In this document: positions 17,676 through 25,965 of the stretch, one piece after another | How positions within the stretch are numbered: position 1 is the first letter of the stretch | Layout of the letters: every line of letters begins with the position of its first letter | The notes under the pieces: generated by a model | What the model saw: only the letters and a program-made list of their open reading frames with translations | What the model was told of the DNA's origin: nothing | Databases searched by the model: none | NCBI RefSeq assembly: GCF_040744945.1 | Contig: NZ_CP160453.1 | Span: 3,348,001-3,412,000, forward strand | Length of the DNA stretch: 64,000 bases | Source: Saccharothrix sp. HUAS TT1 | GTDB lineage: Bacteria > Actinomycetota > Actinomycetes > Mycobacteriales > Pseudonocardiaceae | Direction of reading: 5' to 3' | Program-made: the position numbers and the translations under genes

Positions 17676-18332
17676 TCAGCCGAGCAGGGTGTAGTTCAGC
17701 TCCTCGCACACCCGCGCCAGCGGCAGGTCGAGGCCGGGGTGCTCCAGCGGCAGCAGCACGTCCGGCGAGGCGGGCAACCCGGTGCCGCCCGGCGGGTCCC
17801 ACAGGCACACCGCCGGCGCGCCGGAGTCCATCGACGACCGGTACCACAGCCCGTCCAGCTCCGGGTAGGCCGCGCGGATGGCCCGCGCCCACTGCTGCGT
17901 CAGCCCCTTGGGGCCGGAGCTGATCTCCTGCGAGGCGCCCGCCCTGGTCGGCCACAGCCCGGTCAGGTCGAGCAGCCGCAGCGTCCGCCGCGGCCGCAGC
18001 ACCACCAGGAACGGGCTGCGGGTCCGGCGGTCCACCACCGACGTCGCCTGGAACACCTCGGCGATCGACGTCCGCGCGGTCATCCCGAAGTACAGCACCC
18101 CCTGGTCGTGGGCGTGCGTCGGCGAGCCGTCCGGCGCGGGCGGCTGGGTGTCGAACCTGGCGTGCGGCAGCGGCCCGGTGTAGCGGAAGCTGTTCCACCG
18201 CTGCGGGTGCAGCCCCTTCGCGGCGAAGACGCGCACCAACCGGGTGGCCCGGTGCACGGCCACGACATCCTCGGTGCGACGCAGGGTCGCCTGGAGCACA
18301 GCGGGAGCGGGCGGCTGGGGGAGCCGTGACAT
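17676..18332 (-). CDS. RES family toxin (NAD+ phosphorylase type)
   Basis: 218 residues. Features of the RES domain are the early Arg in VHRATRLVRVF, the RWNSFRYTG and ARFDTQPP strands, the Tyr of VLYFGMTARTSIAEVF with the downstream Glu, and a late Ser in YRSSMDSGAP. The family includes MbcT/ParT-type toxins that break down NAD+ or ADP-ribosylate targets. An Xre/MbcA/ParS-type partner is encoded immediately upstream on the same strand (18445-19029), which is the standard antitoxin-toxin order. There is a 112-nt spacer with direct repeats, and the ribosome site is weak (GGACC). Confidence 0.82.
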   Translation of the reverse strand: MSRLPQPPAPAVLQATLRRTEDVVAVHRATRLVRVFAAKGLHPQRWNSFRYTGPLPHARFDTQPPAPDGSPTHAHDQGVLYFGMTARTSIAEVFQATSVVDRRTRSPFLVVLRPRRTLRLLDLTGLWPTRAGASQEISSGPKGLTQQWARAIRAAYPELDGLWYRSSMDSGAPAVCLWDPPGGTGLPASPDVLLPLEHPGLDLPLARVCEELNYTLLG

Positions 18333-18382
18333 TCGGGTCCAAGGGTCTCGGCGACAGGGGATCGTCGACGCCGGTGTTCATC

Positions 18383-18432
18383 GGCGTCGGGAGTTCGGCG
18401 CGTCGGGGTTCGGCGGCGTCGGGAGTTCGGCG
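18383..18432. repeat. two direct copies of an 18-nt repeat in the antitoxin-toxin spacer
   Basis: GGCGTCGGGAGTTCGGCG occurs exactly at 18383-18400 and 18415-18432, with partial copies between and after them (GGCGTCGGG near 18435). It lies between the antitoxin stop and the toxin start, so repeat number could alter spacing in the shared message. Confidence 0.7.
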
Positions 18433-18444
18433 GTGGCGTCGGGT

Positions 18445-19029
18445 TCAGGCGGGCGTGCCCAGTTGTGCGGCCAGCGCGGCCACCCGGCGCGGTTCGCCGC
18501 CTGCCAGCAGCCACTCGCGCGGCGTCGTGGGGCCGCCGTCCACCACCAGGTCCTCCTGCTCGGTCGTCATGAACCCGGCCACCACCAGCGCGGGCTGGTC
18601 CGGCGGCACGGCGGCCAGCACGGCCTCCAGCCCCGGCAGCACGCCGCCGCTCGCGAACTGCCAGGCGGGCAGCCGCCAGCTGCCCCGGTCCTTCCACCCG
18701 ACCAGCCGGCCGACGCCGAGCCGGTGCCGGACCCGGCTGGTGTCCACGCCCAGCTGCCGCGCGGCCTCGGCCACGCTCAGCGCCGAGTCGCGCAGCACGG
18801 CGTGCGCCACCACGGTCCGCGCGCGCCCCTGGTCGTCGGTGACGCGGTGCGGGCTCAAGTCGAGGCCCACGTCGACCAGCGCGTCGCGCTGGTCCGGTGG
18901 GAAGTAGCTCGCCGGGTCCGGGTGTGGTGGGGCGAGCTTGCGCGCGGCGTCGGCCACGAGCGACAGGAACTCGTCGGGGGTGACCTGCAGACCTGCCTTG
19001 GCCAACACCGCCTCCAGCGCGGGACTCAT
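18445..19029 (-). CDS. Xre/MbcA/ParS-type antitoxin of the RES toxin
   Basis: 194 residues. A helix-turn-helix is visible in the middle (DSALSVAEAARQLGVDTSRVRHRLGVGRLVGW). The C-terminus TTPREWLLAGGEPRRVAALAAQL fits the toxin-binding helix pair of the Xre/MbcA/ParS domain (P..WL..G....V..L). By family knowledge it neutralises the RES toxin and represses its own promoter. Start ATG 19029 lies inside one arm of a 9-bp inverted repeat that is a likely operator. There is no Shine-Dalgarno sequence, so the message is probably leaderless. It is divergent from the GT87 gene. Confidence 0.8.
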   Translation of the reverse strand: MSPALEAVLAKAGLQVTPDEFLSLVADAARKLAPPHPDPASYFPPDQRDALVDVGLDLSPHRVTDDQGRARTVVAHAVLRDSALSVAEAARQLGVDTSRVRHRLGVGRLVGWKDRGSWRLPAWQFASGGVLPGLEAVLAAVPPDQPALVVAGFMTTEQEDLVVDGGPTTPREWLLAGGEPRRVAALAAQLGTPA

Positions 19030-19067
19030 GCGCACAGGGTATCCCGAGCGTGCGCTTTTGTGCGCAT
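19028..19067 (-). promoter_or_regulatory. candidate operator of the RES/Xre toxin-antitoxin operon
   Basis: ATGCGCACA (19028-19036) and TGTGCGCAT (19059-19067) are perfect 9-bp inverted repeats whose centres are 31 bp apart, about three helical turns. Further half-sites are GTGCGC at 19050 and TGCGCACA at 19101. The first arm covers the antitoxin start codon. Autoregulation is inferred from the family. Confidence 0.6.
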
Positions 19068-19150
19068 AGGTAACCCGATCGTCGGAACGTGGGGACGGAG
19101 TGCGCACAACTAGCCACCCTACGTAAACGAGCGAGGTGGGGCACGGTGAC

Positions 19151-19179
19151 TTGGGCCTCATTCGGGTGCCGGCTACGAT
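19151..19179 (+). promoter_or_regulatory. promoter of the GT87 gene
   Basis: A -35 box TTGGGC (19151-19156) and a -10 box TACGAT (19174-19179) are separated by exactly 17 bp and stand 22 nt ahead of the first possible start codon at 19201. The fit to housekeeping sigma consensus is good. Prediction only. Confidence 0.5.
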
Positions 19180-19200
19180 CCGTCCACCGACTCGTCGAAA

Positions 19201-20424
19201 GTGGTGCTGAAGGCCGTGAACACCGCAGGGGTGACATCGCCGACCCGGTTGCGCCTGACGGTCGCGGCCTGGTTCCTGGTCATGCTCGGCAACGTGCTGC
19301 ACGTCGCGCGCCGTCCGCAGGACTGGTCGCTCGACCTGAGGGTGTACCGCGCGGGTGGTGAGGCGTGGCTGCGCGACCTGCCCGTCTACGCCGACCACTT
19401 CGCGACCTCGTTCGGCGGGCCGGACCTGCCGTTCACCTACCCGCCGATCGCGGTGGCGCTGTTCAGCGCGGTGGCGCTGGTGCCGCTGCAGGTGGCGATC
19501 GTCGGCATCGCGGTGGTGAACGTCCTGGCGCTCAGCGCGATCTGCCTGATCGCCGCGGTGCGGGTGCACGGCCGCAACGAGCGCGCCGTGCGGTGGGGTC
19601 TCGGCGTCGCCGCCGCGGTCTCGGTGTTCGACCCGCTGCGCGAGACGCTGTGGTTCGGCCAGATCAACCTGATCCTCGCGGTGCTGGTCGCGGTCGACTG
19701 CCTGCTGCCGCGCACCTGGCTGCCGCGCGGCGCGCTGATCGGCCTCGCGGCGGCGATCAAGCTGACGCCCGCGGTGTTCGTGCTGGTCTGGGTGGCCCGC
19801 CGGGAGTGGCGGCCGGTCCTCACCGCGATCGGGTCGTTCGCCGCGCTCGGGCTGGTCGGCTTCGCGATCATGCCGTCGAACGCGCGGGAGTTCTGGCTGC
19901 ACGCCCTGCTCGACCCGGGCCGGGTCGGCCGGTTGACCTACACCGGCAACCAGTCGGTGCGCGGGGTGCTCGCCCGGTTGGGGTTGGAGGGCAACGCGCA
20001 GGTGGTCGTCTGGGTGCTGCTCGCCCTGGTCCTGGTCGCGATCACCGTCCACGTGTGCGCGCGTTCGAAGGACGACGTGGTCAACTTCCTGGCCGTCGCC
20101 GTCGTGGGGCTGCTGATCTCGCCCGTGTCGTGGGGGCACCACTGGGTCTGGATCGGGCCCGCGCTCGTGGTGCTCACGGCGGTGCGCGGCGGACCGGCGT
20201 TCCGGGCGGCGGCACTGCTGGTGGCGGCGGTCTTCGCGGTCGGGCCGCACTGGCTGTTCCCGAACGACAACGACGTCGAGCGGCACTGGGAGTGGTGGCA
20301 GCAGGTGGTGGGCAACGCCTACGTCTGGTGCGGGCTGGCGTTCCTGGTCGTGCTGCTCGTCCGCGCCCTGCGGAACCGGGACCGGGAACGGGAACCGGAC
20401 TTGGAGCTGCCGCGCCCGGCGTGA
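19201..20424 (+). CDS. GT87 family (DUF2029) polyprenol-phosphate-mannose-dependent mannosyltransferase
   Basis: 407 residues with about ten transmembrane helices. The acidic loop after the first helix (LDLRVYRAGGEAWLRDLPVYAD) holds the catalytic Asp motif of GT-C enzymes. The segment PLRETLWFGQINLILAVLVAVDCLLPR is diagnostic of GT87. Family members in mycobacteria add mannose to lipomannan or phosphatidylinositol mannosides on the outer face of the membrane using polyprenyl-phosphomannose. Several GTG starts (19201, 19204, 19216) are possible. The stop is only 3 nt from the convergent YezG-like gene. Confidence 0.88.
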   Translation: MVLKAVNTAGVTSPTRLRLTVAAWFLVMLGNVLHVARRPQDWSLDLRVYRAGGEAWLRDLPVYADHFATSFGGPDLPFTYPPIAVALFSAVALVPLQVAIVGIAVVNVLALSAICLIAAVRVHGRNERAVRWGLGVAAAVSVFDPLRETLWFGQINLILAVLVAVDCLLPRTWLPRGALIGLAAAIKLTPAVFVLVWVARREWRPVLTAIGSFAALGLVGFAIMPSNAREFWLHALLDPGRVGRLTYTGNQSVRGVLARLGLEGNAQVVVWVLLALVLVAITVHVCARSKDDVVNFLAVAVVGLLISPVSWGHHWVWIGPALVVLTAVRGGPAFRAAALLVAAVFAVGPHWLFPNDNDVERHWEWWQQVVGNAYVWCGLAFLVVLLVRALRNRDREREPDLELPRPA

Positions 20425-20427
20425 GGG

Positions 20428-21264
20428 TCAGGCGCCGCCGGTGATCGCGGTGACCGCGCGCTCGCGGGTCGCCTCGTCCACCTCGTCCAGCCGGAAGCCG
20501 CGGGCCACGATGTGCGCCACCAGGTCCGGCTCCGGCGGGAGGCCGTGCTTGCGCAGGTAGTGCGGCACCGCCCCGGCCCAGATCCACGAGCCGTCGGTGC
20601 GGAAGTTCAGCGGCACGTCCTGGTCGCCCGGCACGAACTCGTCCACGTCCAGGCTGCGCGCGGCCAGCACGACCGGCGCGCCCTCCAGGTAGGTCAGCAG
20701 CGCCTCGCCCAGCGCCTCGTCCAGCACCTGCCGGTTCACCACCGGGCGACCGGCCTCGTCCCGGCCGTCGTAGACGTTCGCGGTGCGCAGCGGCTCCTCG
20801 TCCGACCGGTCGGGCGGCGGCAGCGGCGGCAGGCCGACCCGCTGGCGCAACCACGCCGGGATGCGGTCGTCCTGGCGGGGGAACGTGCGCAGCTCGTCCT
20901 GGAAGCCGATCACCGGCGGCGGGTTGCGCCAGCGCGGCTCGTCGTCGGCGTTGAAGTCGACCGAGAACGCGGCGGGCGCCTCGATCTCGTACACCGCGCT
21001 CAGCCACGTGCCGCGGACCGGCTCGTGCATGCCCGCGCGGAGCCGGCCGAACAGCTGCACCACGTCCATCGGCGGGCGCACCGGCCGCCACTGCCCGTCG
21101 GGGCCCGCGAACGCCAGGTCCACCTCGATGTGCCGACCGGCCGCCCGGTACTCGGCCCGGACCCGGTGCCACCCGGGCGGGAGCGCGGGGAGCATGGCGC
21201 GGCCGATCTGCCTGACGAGCTGGTTCTGCTCCTGCTCGGTCAGCGGCGCGGCTGGTTGGCTCAT
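20428..21264 (-). CDS. YezG-like (DUF600) immunity/antitoxin domain protein
   Basis: 278 residues in two parts. The N-terminal domain (about 1-110) matches the YezG/DUF600 pattern, with GTWLSAVYEIEAPAAFSVDFNADDEPRW as its clearest motif. The C-terminal part (about 170-265, NFRTDGSWIWAGAVPHYLRKHGLPPEP) is a second domain often found with type VII toxins and their partners. YezG is the antidote to an LXG toxin in Bacillus. Here no toxin gene lies between it and the EspC-like gene, so it may be an orphan immunity protein. Ribosome site AGGGGTG upstream of ATG 21264. It is third in a YbaB - EspC-like - YezG-like set. Confidence 0.72.
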   Translation of the reverse strand: MSQPAAPLTEQEQNQLVRQIGRAMLPALPPGWHRVRAEYRAAGRHIEVDLAFAGPDGQWRPVRPPMDVVQLFGRLRAGMHEPVRGTWLSAVYEIEAPAAFSVDFNADDEPRWRNPPPVIGFQDELRTFPRQDDRIPAWLRQRVGLPPLPPPDRSDEEPLRTANVYDGRDEAGRPVVNRQVLDEALGEALLTYLEGAPVVLAARSLDVDEFVPGDQDVPLNFRTDGSWIWAGAVPHYLRKHGLPPEPDLVAHIVARGFRLDEVDEATRERAVTAITGGA

Positions 21265-21372
21265 GCGTCGAACACCCCTATCAGCTCCCCCCGACCCGGT
21301 GCGCTGATCTTAACCGCCGGGACAGCCGCACGTGGCCGGTCGGGCGAGACCCGGGGGGCGGCGCGACCTGCG

Positions 21373-21675
21373 TCAGTCGCCGGACTTGAAGCTGTCCCGG
21401 ATCGCGTCTTCCCTCTGCTGGTACTGGTCGACGGTGTCCTTGACGGCCCGGCCCGCGGCCTCCATCGCCTCCACCGCGCCCTGCAGCGCGTCCAGCCCCC
21501 ACTGCTCGACCGGGTCGAGCATCATCCGGAACGGCTGGCAGATGATGCCGTAGGCGTCGGTCGGCATGCTCACCGTCTTCGCCGCGTCCACCGCGCCCTG
21601 CAACCGCGCGCCGAGGTCGTCCAACTGCTTGTGGTGCGCGGCGAGCGTGTCGGCGACGATTTCGAAACCGGCCAT
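21373..21675 (-). CDS. ESX/type VII secretion-associated EspC-like protein
   Basis: 100 residues, all helical. MAGFEIVADTLAAHHKQLDDLGARL followed by a second helix pair (VEQWGLDALQGAVEAMEAAGRAVKDTV) has the size and layout of EspC/WXG100-related secretion targets. QYQQREDAIRDSF near the C-terminus could act as the YxxxD/E export signal, although the spacing is not exact. Good ribosome site GGGGGAT. It is 21 nt downstream of the YbaB gene. No type VII apparatus is present in the window. Confidence 0.72.
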   Translation of the reverse strand: MAGFEIVADTLAAHHKQLDDLGARLQGAVDAAKTVSMPTDAYGIICQPFRMMLDPVEQWGLDALQGAVEAMEAAGRAVKDTVDQYQQREDAIRDSFKSGD

Positions 21676-21696
21676 GAGATCCCCCTGGAGAGCTGG

Positions 21697-22245
21697 TCAG
21701 GAAAGGAAGGACCGACCACCGAAGTCGTCGTCCTCGTCCGGTCCGCGGGCGGGCCTGCGCGGCGGGGTCGGCGGTGGTCCGGGGCGCGCGGCGGGCGGCG
21801 GCGGGGGAGCATCGTCGTCCTCGATGCCGAACCGCAGCTCGCGGCCGACCGGCGGCGCCTGCGGCCCGTCCTCGTGCGGCGGCGCGGGGAAGTTGCGCTT
21901 CGCCTCGTCGAACAGCGCGTTGGCCGTCTCGTCCCCGGTGCCGATGGTCTCGGCCATGGCCCGCTGGAGCAGTTCCGGGATGCGCGACTGCGCGCGCTGC
22001 AACGTCCGCATCACCTCGGCCGACACCTCGGCCATCCGCCTGTCCCGCGCGGACTCGGCGATCTCCAGGTGGGTCAGGATGCCGTTCGAGCCGATGGTGA
22101 GCCGCACCGAGCCGTCCCGCGACGCTTCGGAGATGGTCATCCCCTGCACGCGGGAGGCCATCTCCTGGTAGCGCTCGGCCTTCTGCTGAATGCTCTGCTG
22201 CCACTGGCCGAGCATGCGTTCGGACGCGCCGATGTCCTCGGGCAC
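21697..22245 (-). CDS. YbaB/EbfC family DNA-binding protein
   Basis: 182 residues. The core (about 1-115) is a YbaB/EbfC fold: helical dimerisation region ASERMLGQWQQSIQQKAERYQEM and strands GSVRLTIGSNGILTHLEI. A long Pro/Asp-rich tail of about 50 residues follows. Such tailed YbaB proteins head type VII-associated gene sets in Pseudonocardiaceae; their exact role is unknown. Start GTG 22245 was chosen for the GGGGGAG just upstream; the frame continues open farther back without a start of similar quality. Confidence 0.8.
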   Translation of the reverse strand: MPEDIGASERMLGQWQQSIQQKAERYQEMASRVQGMTISEASRDGSVRLTIGSNGILTHLEIAESARDRRMAEVSAEVMRTLQRAQSRIPELLQRAMAETIGTGDETANALFDEAKRNFPAPPHEDGPQAPPVGRELRFGIEDDDAPPPPPAARPGPPPTPPRRPARGPDEDDDFGGRSFLS

Positions 22246-22301
22246 GGTGGCTCCCCCCTGGCTGGTGCGGTCGGTCCACACAGGATGACGCAGTGGTGAA
22301 C

Positions 22302-22358
22302 GGCCCGGTTCCGGCCGGCGGTCGAACGCTCCGAGCGGAGCGGGGCCGGAACCGGGCC
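22302..22358 (-). terminator. terminator downstream of the FKBP gene
   Basis: Perfect 15-bp arms (22302-22316 and 22344-22358) enclose a small secondary hairpin (GCTCCG/CGGAGC). The structure begins 9 nt after the FKBP stop on the minus strand. No T-tract. Confidence 0.75.
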
Positions 22359-22367
22359 GCGACGCGC

Positions 22368-22742
22368 TCAGTTCACGCCGAGCAGGTCCACCACGAAGAT
22401 CAGCGTCTCGCCGGGCTTGATCACGCCGCCCGCGCCGCGGTCGCCGTAGCCCAGGTGGGCCGGGATGACCAGCTTGCGCCGGCCGCCGACCTTCATGCCC
22501 GCGACGCCGCGGTCCCAGCCGGCGATGACGCGGCCGCCGCCCAGCGGGAAGCTGAACGCCTCGCCGCGGTCCCAGGAGGCGTCGAACTGCTCGCCGGTCG
22601 AGTGCGACACACCGACGTAGTGCACGTGCACGAGCTGACCGGGCGACGCCTCGGGACCGTCGCCGACGGTGATGTCCTCGATCACCAGGTCGGCGGGCGG
22701 TGCGCCGTCGTACGGCTCGACCTCGGGCTTGCTCGGGGCCAT
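22368..22742 (-). CDS. FKBP-type peptidyl-prolyl cis-trans isomerase
   Basis: 124 residues, one FKBP domain. Seen: VHVHYVGVSHSTGEQFDASWDRGEAFSFPLGGGRVIAGWDRGVAGM and LVIPAHLGYGDRGAGGVIKPGETLIFVVDLLGV, including the FDASW, GxVIxGW and YG active-site elements. There is no signal peptide, so it acts in the cytoplasm in protein folding. Ribosome site AGGAGA five bases before ATG 22742. Single-gene unit with its own terminator. Confidence 0.95.
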   Translation of the reverse strand: MAPSKPEVEPYDGAPPADLVIEDITVGDGPEASPGQLVHVHYVGVSHSTGEQFDASWDRGEAFSFPLGGGRVIAGWDRGVAGMKVGGRRKLVIPAHLGYGDRGAGGVIKPGETLIFVVDLLGVN

Positions 22743-22877
22743 GTGATCTCCTGTGGTCGCTCCACCCCCTGGCCGGGGGTGTTGGGCAATTCGGTCCTGG
22801 CCTACTCAATCACGTCGCCGTCGAGGTGACCGATCGGACCGCGCAACCGTTTGCCCCTCCCGTCCCGTCCTGGGTGC

Positions 22878-24812
22878 ATGAGACGACGGTCTTGGGGTGT
22901 GCGGGCCGCGGTGTTCGGCGGCGCCGCGCTGGTGGTGGGGGTGAGCGCGGCCTCCGCCGTGCCCACGCCGGAGCAGGACTGGCGGGTCCTGCCGCCGATC
23001 GAGGCGGTGCCGGTCGACCTGGTGGGGTTCGACACCTGCGACACCGCGCTGGCCGAGCTGCGGACGGCGATCTCGCCGCACGTCGGCCCGTACGGGCTGG
23101 ACGGTCACAACTTCGTGGCGAACGCCGAACGGGGCGGGGTCCAGCTGGACTCCAAGGCGGGCAGCGCGCAGCAGCCGCCCGGCGCGGCCCCCGTGCCCGA
23201 GCACTCGAAGACGAACGCGCACGAGGCGGGCGTGGACGAGCCGGACCTGGCCAAGACCGACGGCGAGCGGGTCGTCACGGTCGCCGACGGGAAGCTGCGC
23301 GTGCTGGACGTGGCCACCGGCGAGCTGACCGGCACGCTCGACGTGCCCGCCGGCCACGCCTCCCAGCTGCTGCTGCACGATGACCGCGCGCTCGTCGTCG
23401 GGCAGGGTGAAGCGGGGTGGGGCATCGCGGTCGACGGCCCGTACCAGGGGCGGTCCGGCGACTCGTCGGTGACGCTGGTCGACCTGTCCGCCGCGCCGCG
23501 CGTCCTGGGCACGCTCACCGTCACCGGCCGGTACGTCGACGCGCGGCAGGTCGGGGACGTGGTGCGGGTGGTCGTGCACTCGGCGCCGCGGCTGCCGTGG
23601 GTGTACCCGACCGACGGTCGCGGCGAGGCGGAGTCGCTGGTCGAGAACCGGGAACTGGTCGCCGCCGCGCCGGTCGGGGCCTGGCTGCCGCGCTACGAGC
23701 TGACCGGCGCCGACGGCGCCCGCTCGGAGGGCGAGCTGGTGTCGTGCGACCGGGTCAGCCGGCCCGCGGACCACTCGGCCACGTCGATGCTGTCCGTGCT
23801 GACGTTCGACTTCCCCGGCGAGCTCGGCTCCGGCGACGCCGTGACGATCATGGCCGACGGCGACACCGTCTACGGCACCGGGACCTCGCTGTACGTGGCC
23901 GACGACCACCACCTGCGGCCGATGACCCGCTTCGCGCCGACCACCCCGCCGATGACGGCGATCCACCAGTTCGACGTGTCGCGGCCGGGCCCGCCGGAGC
24001 ACGTGGCGTCCGGCCGGGTCGCGGGCGTGCTGCTCAACCAGTACTCGCTGTCCGAGCACGAGGGGCACCTGCGGGTGGCGACGACGTCCTCGGACGCGCC
24101 GGGCATCCCCGAGCGGGCGCCCGCGACGCAGAGCGCCGTCACCGTGCTGAAGCGGGACGGCGCGCGGCTCGCCGAGGTCGGCAAGGTCGACGGCCTCGGC
24201 CTCGGCGAGCGGATCTACAGCGTGCGGTTCGTCGGCCCGGTCGGTTACGTGGTGACGTTCCGGCAGGTCGACCCGCTCTACACGCTGGACCTGTCCGACC
24301 CGGCGCGACCGCGCGCGGTGGGGGAGCTGAAGATCACCGGTTACTCGGCGTACCTGCACCCGGCCGGGGACGGCAGGCTGATCGGCGTCGGCCAGGAGGC
24401 CACCGGGCAGGGCCGGGTGACCGGCACGCAGGTGTCGCTGTTCGACGTGTCCGACCCGGCAGCGCCGACCAAGGTCGCGGGCCACCACCTGCCCGGCGCG
24501 AACTCGGAGGTCGAGTTCGACCCGCACGCATTCTTGTACTGGCCCGCGCGTGACCTGGTGGCGCTGCCGGTGCAGTCCGGGCCGACGGAGGACGACCCGT
24601 CGGCCGGGTACTCCAGCGGTCTGCTGGTGCTGCGGCTCGGTGGCGGCGCGTTCTCCGCGCTGGGCACCGTCCGGCACGAGGGGTCGACCTACGACCCGGG
24701 CATCCGCCGGGCGCTGGTGATCGGCGACGACCTGTGGACGGTGTCCGCGGCGGGCGTGCGGATCAGCGGGCTCGACGGGCTCGCCCAGCGGGCGTGGGTG
24801 CCGTTCACCTGA
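22878..24812 (+). CDS. secreted protein with C-terminal beta-propeller domain
   Basis: 644 residues. A signal peptide (MRRRSWGVRAAVFGGAALVV..., cleavage after ASA near residue 28) is followed by the Beta_propel family signature SKTNAHEAGVDEPDLAKTDGERVV. Repeated blades then hold motifs such as LRVLDVATGELTGTL, VTLVDLSAAPRVLGTL and LFDVSDPAAPTKVAG. The family (secreted, WD40-like propellers) has no established biochemical role. ATG 22878 is chosen over an upstream codon because it starts the basic n-region directly. Overlaps the convergent EI24 gene by 8 nt. Confidence 0.85.
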   Translation: MRRRSWGVRAAVFGGAALVVGVSAASAVPTPEQDWRVLPPIEAVPVDLVGFDTCDTALAELRTAISPHVGPYGLDGHNFVANAERGGVQLDSKAGSAQQPPGAAPVPEHSKTNAHEAGVDEPDLAKTDGERVVTVADGKLRVLDVATGELTGTLDVPAGHASQLLLHDDRALVVGQGEAGWGIAVDGPYQGRSGDSSVTLVDLSAAPRVLGTLTVTGRYVDARQVGDVVRVVVHSAPRLPWVYPTDGRGEAESLVENRELVAAAPVGAWLPRYELTGADGARSEGELVSCDRVSRPADHSATSMLSVLTFDFPGELGSGDAVTIMADGDTVYGTGTSLYVADDHHLRPMTRFAPTTPPMTAIHQFDVSRPGPPEHVASGRVAGVLLNQYSLSEHEGHLRVATTSSDAPGIPERAPATQSAVTVLKRDGARLAEVGKVDGLGLGERIYSVRFVGPVGYVVTFRQVDPLYTLDLSDPARPRAVGELKITGYSAYLHPAGDGRLIGVGQEATGQGRVTGTQVSLFDVSDPAAPTKVAGHHLPGANSEVEFDPHAFLYWPARDLVALPVQSGPTEDDPSAGYSSGLLVLRLGGGAFSALGTVRHEGSTYDPGIRRALVIGDDLWTVSAAGVRISGLDGLAQRAWVPFT

Positions 24813-25566
24813 TCTGGTCGTGCAGCAGGCGGTGCGCGAGGACCGTGCCGCCTGCCATCGCGGCCGGCAGCACGACCAGCGCCGCCAGCGGGACGAGGCA
24901 CAGCAGGTAGGTCGGCACGGCGAAGCCGAGCGTGACGGCCCGCCGCTTGCGCAGCGTCCGCCTGCGCACGTCCAGCTTCAGGCCGCGCCGGGTGAACGGG
25001 ATCGCGGTCAGCTCGATGCCGAGCAGCGTCGCGTTGACGCACACCGCGATCACCGGCACCACGGTCTGCCCGACGACCGGGATGAACCCGGCGGCGAACA
25101 GCGGGACGGCGCACAGCACCGCGATGCCGATCAGCAGCACGGCGTCCCGCGCGCCGACCGCCGCCGACTTCAGCCAGGTCACCTGCTCGGCCTCGGGCAC
25201 GCCGCCGAGGTGGGTGTCCTCGACGGTCTCCGCGATGTGCTCGTAGAACGGGCCGCCGATGATCAGCGTGATGGCGGTGAACAGCAGCAGCCCGATCGCG
25301 ATGAACGCGCCGATGATCGAGAAGCCCGCGGCGAACCGGGTGGCCGCGCGCAGGCCCTCGCTCCAGTCGTCGGCGAACGGCGTGACCCAGGCGGCGATGT
25401 CGTCGATCCACACCGCGAGGCCCACCACGCCGCCGATCAGCAGCACGGTCGTGAGCAGCGCCGGCACCGCGCCGATCAGCAGCAGCTTGGGCGACCGGAA
25501 CACCAGCCCGAAACCCTGCCCGAGGAGCCCGACACCGGTGGAGAAGTCACGCAGCACTCTGATCAC
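24805..25566 (-). CDS. EI24/CysZ-like membrane protein
   Basis: 253 residues with about five to six hydrophobic segments. The N-terminus (FSTGVGLLGQGFGLVFRSPKLLLIGAVPALLT) and the central GGPFYEHIAETVE motif are typical of the EI24 domain family. This includes bacterial CysZ sulfate transporters; in actinobacteria the substrate is usually unproven. GTG start at 25566. It is convergent with the beta-propeller gene. Confidence 0.82.
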   Translation of the reverse strand: MIRVLRDFSTGVGLLGQGFGLVFRSPKLLLIGAVPALLTTVLLIGGVVGLAVWIDDIAAWVTPFADDWSEGLRAATRFAAGFSIIGAFIAIGLLLFTAITLIIGGPFYEHIAETVEDTHLGGVPEAEQVTWLKSAAVGARDAVLLIGIAVLCAVPLFAAGFIPVVGQTVVPVIAVCVNATLLGIELTAIPFTRRGLKLDVRRRTLRKRRAVTLGFAVPTYLLCLVPLAALVVLPAAMAGGTVLAHRLLHDQIR

Positions 25567-25627
25567 CGGCGGAGCATAGCCGCGGCCGGCCGGGCGGCGG
25601 GACCGTTCCGGTCGGGTGCGGCGGGCG

Positions 25628-25810
25628 TCACCGACGACGGCGGAAGCTGAACGACCGCGCGCCGGCGCCGACGCCGGCCAGGTGCAGGGCCACGCACAGC
25701 AAACCGGCCATGAGCAGCGTGCCGCCGTCCAGCACGGAGCCGAGCGAGGCGTTCGCCAGGTCGAGCAGCAGGGCGAGGCCGAAGATGACCGCTGCGATGA
25801 TCGCGAGCAC
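25628..25810 (-). CDS. small membrane protein, 60 residues
   Basis: Unrecognised. Two hydrophobic stretches (LAIIAAVIFGLALLLDLA and GTLLMAGLLCVALHLAGV) and a basic C-terminus (RSFSFRRRR) predict two transmembrane helices with the end inside. GTG 25810 is chosen because GGAGG stands a few bases upstream; the frame runs 24 codons further without a comparable site. It is upstream of the EI24 gene on the same strand with a 61-nt gap. Confidence 0.65.
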   Translation of the reverse strand: MLAIIAAVIFGLALLLDLANASLGSVLDGGTLLMAGLLCVALHLAGVGAGARSFSFRRRR

Positions 25811-25965
25811 GGGAACCTCCAGGGTGGTAGTTGACCACCAGTTACCCGGGCTCCAGAGCCCCCAAGCCGGCGTTCGGCCCAACTTCGAAGTCCAGGTAGG
25901 TCAGCGGACCCGCGTCCGCGACGTCGCCGATCGCGTCCCGGTAGGGCCTGATCAACACGTTATGA

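Noticed and set aside
18333..19200. A longer minus-strand frame covering the antitoxin and its upstream region
   Set aside because: The extension has no ribosome site and crosses the operator repeats and the divergent promoter; ATG 19029 fits the family N-terminus.
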